Assembly (NCBI GenBank): GCA_945904015.1
Contig: CAMDPK010000007.1
Coordinates: forward strand, 1-64,000
Direction: 5' to 3'
Origin: Candidatus Kuenenia stuttgartensis
GTDB lineage: Bacteria > Planctomycetota > Planctomycetia > Planctomycetales > Planctomycetaceae
Length of the DNA: 64,000 bases
In this document: in pieces, positions 58,234 through 64,000 of the stretch
Numbering within the stretch: position 1 is the stretch's first letter
How the letters are laid out: each line of letters opens with the position of its first letter
Translations under genes and position numbers: made by a program
The notes under the pieces: model-generated
Told to the model about the DNA's origin: nothing
The model's input: the letters and a program-made list of their open reading frames with translations, nothing else
Database searches by the model: none

Positions 58234-59709
58234 CTACTCCGGCAGATAGTTCAACGTGTAGTACGCCTGTTTGTGAAGCAGCGGCGATCCTTCGGCAGAC
58301 TTCACGCCATCAAGATGCAACTCGTGGACGTGTCCTTCTTGCAGGCTATTGATCTTCAGGCGGACGCTCTTGCCGTCGGCGGCGACAGTGACAGCTTCGA
58401 TCGTCGGCGTCGTTTGATCGACTTCAGGACTGCCGTAGCTGGCCTGATAAATGTAGGTGTAGGTCGAGAGTTTGTACGACTTCACTTCGCCGGCCGTCGC
58501 GGCGTCCACCGGTTGAGTGAATGTCAGCTCGAAGCCATCCGGTTTGGCGCGCATCTCGTGGATTTCAAACGGCACTTTGCCGGACCAGTCCAGGCGATCC
58601 AGCGAGTGCGGTTTCGTGCCGCGCGAACCCCAGCCGCGATTGGTTCCGCCAACGAACATTGAACCATTCGGCGACATCAACATGCCCAGGCTGCCGGAAC
58701 CGATCCCGCTGCGGAACGGGAAGCACGCCCCTTGATAGTGCCCTTTGACTTTCTCCAAAAAGACCCGCATGACCGTGCTGTCCGACTGATCGCCGACGAA
58801 CAGTTGATTGACGAACGGCCCGAACTTGCCGGTCGTGTCGCAGGCGATGCCGCTGGCGGACTTGCCCATCTTGGGATACGGGAAGTAACAGGCCGGTGGT
58901 TCCAGTTCGGGAATCTTCTTGGCTTCGGCCATCAAGCGGCCGCCGCTTTCGGGCTCCTTTGGCTTCGAACCAAGAGCCGCTTTGGCGGCGGGTTCGTCGT
59001 ACCATTTGAAGCCACCCGGATGTCCGACGAACTTGCCCGGTCGCAGATGTTTCAAGGCGCAAGCACCATTCCATGGCCCTTGGTTGTCGGTATAAAAAAC
59101 CTCGCCCGCGTGATTGAAACCGATGCCGCCGGGCGAACGGATGCCGCTGGTTGTCGGGATCACCTTGCCCTCCGGAGTGATCCGCAGACACCAGCCGCGA
59201 TATTTGCTCTCGCTGCTGAACGAGCCGGTCAGGCAGAGCACGACCCAGATGTTGCCATCTTTGTCAAACCGCGAACCGAATGCGTACTCGTGGTAATCGC
59301 CGCTGATGCCCCAGCCGTCGGAGACCGTCTCGATGAGATCGGCTCGCCCGTCGCCGTCGACATCCTTCAGCCGAGTCACCTCCGGCCGATGCGTCGCGTA
59401 CAGCCAGCCGTCGCGATACGCGATGCCCAGCACCTCGTGCAGACCACTGGCGAACTGCGAGAATTTCGCATCCTTGCCCGTCGCCGAAAACGGTTTGTCG
59501 AGCAAATAGATGTCCCCTCGTCGCGTGCTGATCGCCAACTTGCCGTCCGGCAGAAGTTCGACGCCGCCTGCCTCCAACACGATGTTGTCGGGGATGACGA
59601 ACGAAGTAATCGGATAGTAGTCATCCTCGGTCAGCGGCTTGTCGGCGGCGAAAGTGGACGAAACGCCGATGACTACCAAGCTGCAAAACACCGCAGAGAC
59701 CCAACGCAT
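58234..59709 (-). CDS. Secreted PQQ-dependent sugar dehydrogenase-like propeller protein
   Basis: This 491-residue protein has a Sec leader ([18 protein letters not shown]) cleaved near AADK. It is a beta-propeller with [59 protein letters not shown] and [17 protein letters not shown], as in soluble glucose dehydrogenase-like proteins common in planctomycetes. The C-terminal about 120 residues form a separate beta domain. The ATG at 59709 follows GGAGTTCACA. It lies 52 nt after the multihaem gene and may donate electrons to it. Confidence 0.82.
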   Translation of the reverse strand: MRWVSAVFCSLVVIGVSSTFAADKPLTEDDYYPITSFVIPDNIVLEAGGVELLPDGKLAISTRRGDIYLLDKPFSATGKDAKFSQFASGLHEVLGIAYRDGWLYATHRPEVTRLKDVDGDGRADLIETVSDGWGISGDYHEYAFGSRFDKDGNIWVVLCLTGSFSSESKYRGWCLRITPEGKVIPTTSGIRSPGGIGFNHAGEVFYTDNQGPWNGACALKHLRPGKFVGHPGGFKWYDEPAAKAALGSKPKEPESGGRLMAEAKKIPELEPPACYFPYPKMGKSASGIACDTTGKFGPFVNQLFVGDQSDSTVMRVFLEKVKGHYQGACFPFRSGIGSGSLGMLMSPNGSMFVGGTNRGWGSRGTKPHSLDRLDWSGKVPFEIHEMRAKPDGFELTFTQPVDAATAGEVKSYKLSTYTYIYQASYGSPEVDQTTPTIEAVTVAADGKSVRLKINSLQEGHVHELHLDGVKSAEGSPLLHKQAYYTLNYLPE

Positions 59710-59761
59710 TGTGAACTCCAATCGGCCGATGGGCTGTTTTTTTTGGGCAATGACCACCAAC

Positions 59762-62674
59762 TCACCAAACGTATTTTTGTTCGATCTTCGCCGAGCCGTT
59801 CTTCAGTTCGACCGGCACGAGCAATTCAAACCGGTTGCCGGCTTGGCGGACGAGGGGTTGTTTTGAGGAGTTCGCAACGACTCGCAGTTTGAGCGTGCCA
59901 TCAATCGTGAACCACCCATCTGTGCCGGTTTCAATTTTCTGAGCGGTGACCGCTCGGAAGAAGAGGTTGTTGAGCGACACTTGGTCACCGGGCGTGACCG
60001 ACAGCGACAGCGTGCGGTCGAGCGACAGTTCTTTCTTGTCCTTGCCGGACTTGATCGCGCGCGGGTGATCGGCAACGGCGACGTGGCCGAACGTGTATTG
60101 GAAGATCGGCCGCCGAGCGTCATCGAAGCGATAGCCTTTGAACTGGTAGCCTTGATCGCGAGCCGGTTGGCTCGGCCACGCGGCGCTCGCGGCGGCCAGC
60201 ATCGCAAATGGCACTTCGGCCGGCAGCGGCAGCACGTTGTCCCCCAGCGGATTCTGGAAACCGGGGCCGCGGCCGACCCAATGCTTTGAGGCGTCGATGA
60301 ATTGTCCCTGCCAAATCCAAAGCAGCGCGAAGCGGTCGAAGTCGAACGCGAGATTCACCCCTTCGGGATATCCCACCGCGAAGCCGCGCGGAGCGGTGAT
60401 GTTGCCGCCATCCGACTTCGGGCCTTGCAGAAAGTTGCGATACACGATCGGCTCTTTGTCCGGCGTGAGCACGATCGCTTCGCGCACGATGCCGGCGGGG
60501 ATCGGGGCATTGCTGCCGTCGGCGAGGTACGCCCACACGGCTTGCATCTGCTTGGGCGGGCTGCCGTCGAGCACGTCTTTGATGGTCGCCATGCCAAACG
60601 GCCACGCGGCCGGCATGCGTGTGCCTCGGCGATAAACCTGTGGGTCGGCGAGATACCGATAGAACCAATCCTCGCGCAGCCGGCGAGTCATCGCATTAAG
60701 GTTGACCGCTTGCACTCCCGTCGCGGCGTGTTCGTTGAACGGATGGCATTTGACGCACGACAAGCCTTTGTCGCCGACCAGTTGCCGTCCGACGGACTTC
60801 GCTTTCGAGTGCGACTCACCGAACGTCGGCAAGTTCGCTTCCGTCTTGAGGTCCACTGCGGCGAACACCTTCGCCAGCGAACCGGCATGAAACTTCGGCA
60901 TCCGAGCGTGCATGTAAGGCCGGTCCTTTTGCTTGGGGTCGCCTTTCGTGCCGTTTTGCAAGAGGTCCGTCAGCGCCTCTTCGCGCAGCTTGTCGCCGAC
61001 GCCGTCGAGCGCGGGCGGGATGCGGCCTTCGTCTCCCATTTCCGGGATCTGTGTTTCAAAGTACGCATTGCGAACCGTCTCGACGCCGCCGACTTGGCCG
61101 CGCTCGTGACAGGCGTAGCAGTTGAAGCTGAGCAGTGACTGAGCAATCGTCTCCGCCGGAGTTGGCTCGGCGACTTTGCTCTGTGCCGTGATCACCGCCG
61201 AGCGCTGCAACGGAGTCAGCCGAAAGAACGGCAAGCCGCGCTGAGCGACATCGGCCACGCAACCTCCGCTCGCAGCGAGCTTCGACAGCGGCTTCGCTTT
61301 CAACTCCGAGGCGATTTGTTTGTTGTCCTCTTTCAACTGGTGACACGACGCGCAGCCGAGCGTCGCAAACAACTGGCGGCCTTTAGCAGCCAGTGACGCA
61401 TCGACGACAAACGGCTGGTCGCTGCCATCGGTCGCGACTGGCTTCGGCCTTTCGCGAGTCAGCGTGATGAACGACGCGGCTCCGAGCCGTTTGAAGCCGT
61501 GGCCGGACATCTCCAGCGTGAGTGTCCATTCGCCGCCTCCTTGGAAGTAGTCAACAATGATCTCGTGCGGGCCGACATCGAGCGAGACTCGACCCTCTTT
61601 TTCCGAGTGCGGATGCACTCCGCCGTTTTTGACGACCTCTTTTCCGTCGATGATCAAGCGGCTGCCGTCGTCGCTGCCGAGAAAAAATTGATGCTGTCCC
61701 GGCTTCTCGATTTGCAAATAGCCCGTGAACCTCATGCCGAAGTTGTTCTCTCGCTTCCCGACCGCCAGATCAAAACCGCTGACGGTTCCAGTGGCGACCG
61801 GCTTCATCGAACCAAAATCCGGCACATCGTCCCAGCCACCTTCAAAGTAGGCGTAATTCATGTTCGGCGGCACTTTGTGCCCTTGAAAGAAATACGCTGC
61901 GACTTCGCGAGCTTCCTTCTCGTTCAAGTTGAGGCTCGGCATCCGGCCGCTCGGCCGCAACTGAAGCGGGTCTTGCAAAAACTTCGCGAGGCTCGGCAAC
62001 GTGTACTTCGCCGCCAAATCGCCCAGCGGAATGAACGTCTGCGTGATCGGCTTCTTCGGAGCCTCGTCGTCTTCATCGATCAGCGCTGGTGACACCTTCG
62101 GCACCGGCCCCGCCGCCTTGCGAGGCATGTGGCAGGCGACGCAGCCCAGCCGATGAAAATGCTGCTCGCCTGCTTTGACCGCGCTGTGCTCAGCTCCTGC
62201 TTCGGTTGGCGCACCGGTCGTCGCGAGGAAGTGCGTGAGCGCCTCGACGGCGACGGCTCGATCGGCGTCCGGCAATCCGGCGAGCACGTCCGGCATGGTC
62301 GTCCCCGGCTTCGCCTGCTGTGGGTTCGACAGCAATGCCTTGATGAAACTCAGCCGCACGCGCGAGCCAACTCCGTCCAAGATCGGAGACTGCTTCTTCG
62401 TAATCCGCTTCGCTGCCGATCCGTCCGCCTGATGACACGCGACGCAGCCCAACTCACCCAGCAACAGTTTTCCGCCCGGTTCCAAATCCTTCGGAGCGTT
62501 GCCGCCCGCCGCCGTAAAGAACCGTTCGAATCCGGCGACGACGGGATGATTCACCAATGGTTCGGCAAACGGATCACTGGTCGGCTTGGGGTCCGCAGCC
62601 AACAGCGACACGGAGAACAACAAGCACAACATCGCGCCGCTCAATGGGCGAGCGACAGAACCAACTCGTGGCAT
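59762..62674 (-). CDS. Secreted five-CxxCH cytochrome c with PA14 domain
   Basis: This 970-residue protein has a Sec leader ([17 protein letters not shown]). Haem c motifs are GCVACH (C77-C80-H81), GCVACHM near 180, GCASCHQ near 450, NCYACHERG near 537 and SCVKCHPFN near 640. A PA14-like domain (about 270-410) has [20 protein letters not shown]. The C-terminal about 300 residues are beta-rich. It is translated ahead of the propeller gene. It would bind five haems and a glycan or similar ligand outside the membrane. It is a typical planctomycete electron-transfer protein whose donor and acceptor are unknown. Confidence 0.85.
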   Translation of the reverse strand: MPRVGSVARPLSGAMLCLLFSVSLLAADPKPTSDPFAEPLVNHPVVAGFERFFTAAGGNAPKDLEPGGKLLLGELGCVACHQADGSAAKRITKKQSPILDGVGSRVRLSFIKALLSNPQQAKPGTTMPDVLAGLPDADRAVAVEALTHFLATTGAPTEAGAEHSAVKAGEQHFHRLGCVACHMPRKAAGPVPKVSPALIDEDDEAPKKPITQTFIPLGDLAAKYTLPSLAKFLQDPLQLRPSGRMPSLNLNEKEAREVAAYFFQGHKVPPNMNYAYFEGGWDDVPDFGSMKPVATGTVSGFDLAVGKRENNFGMRFTGYLQIEKPGQHQFFLGSDDGSRLIIDGKEVVKNGGVHPHSEKEGRVSLDVGPHEIIVDYFQGGGEWTLTLEMSGHGFKRLGAASFITLTRERPKPVATDGSDQPFVVDASLAAKGRQLFATLGCASCHQLKEDNKQIASELKAKPLSKLAASGGCVADVAQRGLPFFRLTPLQRSAVITAQSKVAEPTPAETIAQSLLSFNCYACHERGQVGGVETVRNAYFETQIPEMGDEGRIPPALDGVGDKLREEALTDLLQNGTKGDPKQKDRPYMHARMPKFHAGSLAKVFAAVDLKTEANLPTFGESHSKAKSVGRQLVGDKGLSCVKCHPFNEHAATGVQAVNLNAMTRRLREDWFYRYLADPQVYRRGTRMPAAWPFGMATIKDVLDGSPPKQMQAVWAYLADGSNAPIPAGIVREAIVLTPDKEPIVYRNFLQGPKSDGGNITAPRGFAVGYPEGVNLAFDFDRFALLWIWQGQFIDASKHWVGRGPGFQNPLGDNVLPLPAEVPFAMLAAASAAWPSQPARDQGYQFKGYRFDDARRPIFQYTFGHVAVADHPRAIKSGKDKKELSLDRTLSLSVTPGDQVSLNNLFFRAVTAQKIETGTDGWFTIDGTLKLRVVANSSKQPLVRQAGNRFELLVPVELKNGSAKIEQKYVW

Positions 62675-63442
62675 GAACGCAATCCTTGAGAAGCCGTACC
62701 GTCCGCCGCTGGCGGATCAGGGAGCGGCCCGGAACGCCAATCAACAGTGGAAAATCGCGGCAGAGTCTAATACCAGTGGGACGGAGCCGACAGCGATTCG
62801 CGGGCACGTGGAAAACGTGCCCGACGTCATGTCATCGAGCGGAGCCGCCAGCAGCCAGCCGCAAAAGACATGGCCGAAATGCTGAGCAACAACAAACAAC
62901 TCTTATCGAAGGGTTCACCGCGTCACATTCCCAAAAAAGTTCTTGCCGCTCTCCAGGACACGAGTAAACTGTTCCAGGTCACCGACGAATGCCCTCCCCT
63001 TCCCTGGGGGGGTGATGACTTCATAGTTGACAGGAGGGACGCCGTGTCAGAACCACCGGGCCAGCGTGAGAGCCGTCCAAGGAAGAGCCGGCTCGCTTGA
63101 GCGTAAACAAGGATCGGTCATTGTGAATCTCGGGACTTCAGCCCCGTCGGACCTCTCGGTTCGGCGGGTTTTTCTTTTTCGGCCAGCTTGTTGGCCTGGA
63201 CTGCGGCTGATCAATCCATCGGAAACCGCGTTGTTTGTGTGAACTCTGCCGACCCAAACGATTGGCTTTCGGGGCGACCGCCGCGGAACCGTGAGGTGGC
63301 CGTTGATTGCCACGGCATGCGTCAGTAATGTGCCGCACTTCGCTGGATGTCGTTTCTCGGTGGTCGATGTTTGAGAGTGTTTTCCAGTCTGCTGCCGATG
63401 ATTTTAGGTATCCCGTTTCCCATTCCCTGAAGGAGAATCTCC
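62675..63442. other. Long intergenic region
   Basis: About 770 nt. It must hold the promoter of the multihaem gene and of the DUF3467 gene. I see short weak frames only (for example 62870-63100) without supporting ribosome sites. A G-rich run (GGGGGGG at about 63006-63012) and a hairpin-plus-T region near 63137-63180 are the only marked features. A strong GAAGGAG lies before 63443. Confidence 0.45.
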
Positions 63443-63808
63443 GTGGCTAAAGACAAGACTGAAGAAATTTCGGAACCCGCTGCGCTCGCTGCCCCTGTAG
63501 CCGCGCAGCAGCAAACTCTGACGGTCGATGACTCCACCGTCAGCGCCGGGTATGCCAACTTCTGCCGTGTGTCGAGCACGCCGGAAGAGCTGATTTTGGA
63601 CTTGGGGTTGAACCCCAATCCTTACGCTCAAGGCAATGTGACCGTGCATGTCGGGCAGCGGATCATCATGAATCACTACACGGCCAAGCGATTGCTGAGC
63701 GCGCTGTCGATGGCCTTGCAACGCCACGAGCAAGCCTTCGGCGTTCTTGAGACCGACGTTCGCCGCCGCGTCAAGCCGTCCGTCACCGCGACGATGCCAC
63801 GCAGCTAA
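63443..63808 (+). CDS. DUF3467 domain protein
   Basis: This 121-residue protein matches DUF3467: SAGYANFCRVSSTPEELILD, then VHVGQRIIMNHYTAKRLLSA and LQRHEQAFGVLETDVRRRV. The start is GTG at 63443 with a strong GAAGGAG. The family is small, cytoplasmic and of unknown function. The N-terminus is Ala/Pro/Gln-rich. It has its own terminator. Confidence 0.9.
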   Translation: MAKDKTEEISEPAALAAPVAAQQQTLTVDDSTVSAGYANFCRVSSTPEELILDLGLNPNPYAQGNVTVHVGQRIIMNHYTAKRLLSALSMALQRHEQAFGVLETDVRRRVKPSVTATMPRS

Positions 63809-63832
63809 CGCGATCACTGTGCCACAATTCGA

Positions 63833-63867
63833 ATGCCCGACGTCGCTAGACGTCGGGCATTTTTTTG
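63833..63867 (+). terminator. Rho-independent terminator after the DUF3467 gene
   Basis: ATGCCCGACGTC and GACGTCGGGCAT form a perfect 12-bp stem with a 4-nt loop, followed by T(7-8). The opposite strand also has an A/T-poor tail, so it works mainly rightward. Confidence 0.95.
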
Positions 63868-63872
63868 CGCCC

Positions 63873-64000
63873 TCACGGCAAGCGGCCGGCTTTCAGCAGA
63901 TGCCGCAGTTGGCGTTCGGATTCTTCGGTGGCGGGGTAAACCAGCGGCGGCTCGTGTGGCAGTTTCGAGGGCGTGATCTGCCAACCCTTGCTCGTCAACG
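63873..64000 (-). CDS. C-terminal part of an unidentified gene (cut by window)
   Basis: The minus frame is open from the window edge to TGA at 63873-63875: about 41 residues, with KGWQITPSKLPHEPPLVYPA and ESERQLRHLLKAGRLP. No domain is recognisable in so short a piece. It is convergent with the DUF3467 gene. Confidence 0.6.
   Translation of the reverse strand, partial: LTSKGWQITPSKLPHEPPLVYPATEESERQLRHLLKAGRLP

Noticed and set aside
58732-59892. Plus-strand frame of about 386 codons opposite the propeller gene
   Set aside because: The minus strand has a clear signal peptide and propeller motifs; the plus frame has none.
62870-63100. 76-codon plus frame in the long intergenic region
   Set aside because: Low-complexity, no recognisable family and no good ribosome site; kept only as a note.

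Overview
This 64 kb window is from a planctomycete chromosome. The lineage call rests on families that are mainly or only found in Planctomycetota: DUF1501, DUF1552 and DUF1592-type cytochrome proteins (38.7-44.7 kb), a Cys-rich YTV-repeat protein (14.7-16.1 kb), a large secreted multi-CxxCH/PA14 protein (59.8-62.7 kb), N-terminally extended ribosomal proteins, and many secreted proteins with Tat or Sec leaders. No rRNA or CRISPR array was seen. Nothing suggests a plasmid or prophage as a whole.

Layout. 0-18 kb holds mixed genes: a truncated restriction-type helicase, an AMP-forming acyl-CoA ligase, a Tat-exported subtilase, an adenylate kinase with an extra C-terminal domain, an aminotransferase, tRNA-Leu, a small-protein/HNH/HTH trio, a DUF4365-type protein, a zinc-ribbon membrane protein, a terpene-cyclase-fold protein with a haem motif, a CpdA-like phosphodiesterase, the YTV protein and an FAD-linked oxidase. 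18.0-37.3 kb is one long rightward operon: a DUF4175-like membrane protein, four secreted proteins (beta-propeller-like, DNRLRE-like, PA14/PKD/TPR, right-handed beta-helix), a tandem DUF4159 protein, MoxR ATPase, DUF58, a BatA-like VWA protein and a second VWA membrane protein. This looks like an envelope-assembly or quality-control machine together with its exported clients. An IS630-type transposase ends it. 38.7-44.7 kb is a leftward planctomycete cytochrome/DUF1552/DUF1501 cluster with a PD-(D/E)XK-like gene placed inside it. 44.7-49.2 kb is a gene graveyard: a TPR gene and an aspartic-protease gene each broken by an in-frame TAA, a frameshifted antitoxin, two related C-terminal gene tails and a decayed tRNA-Ser. 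49.4-64 kb is ordinary housekeeping: mgtE, rpsI, rplM, sat, glutamate dehydrogenase, a Gfo/Idh/MocA oxidoreductase, RbsD/FucU, yacG, a phenylacetate-CoA-ligase-like gene, two secreted sugar-dehydrogenase/cytochrome proteins and a DUF3467 gene.

The most striking signal is not a gene. Several families of roughly 50-105 bp inverted-repeat elements (REP/MITE-like) pervade the window. In the 18-35 kb operon one sits 4 to 30 nt after nearly every coupled (ATGA/GTGA) start codon, and the reading frame stays open through it, so the repeat encodes the start of the signal peptide. Other copies lie in frame inside the bodies of three proteins (helicase, DUF4175-like, BatA-like). A second notable pattern is a set of three nearby genes in which TAA occupies what looks like a glutamine codon.
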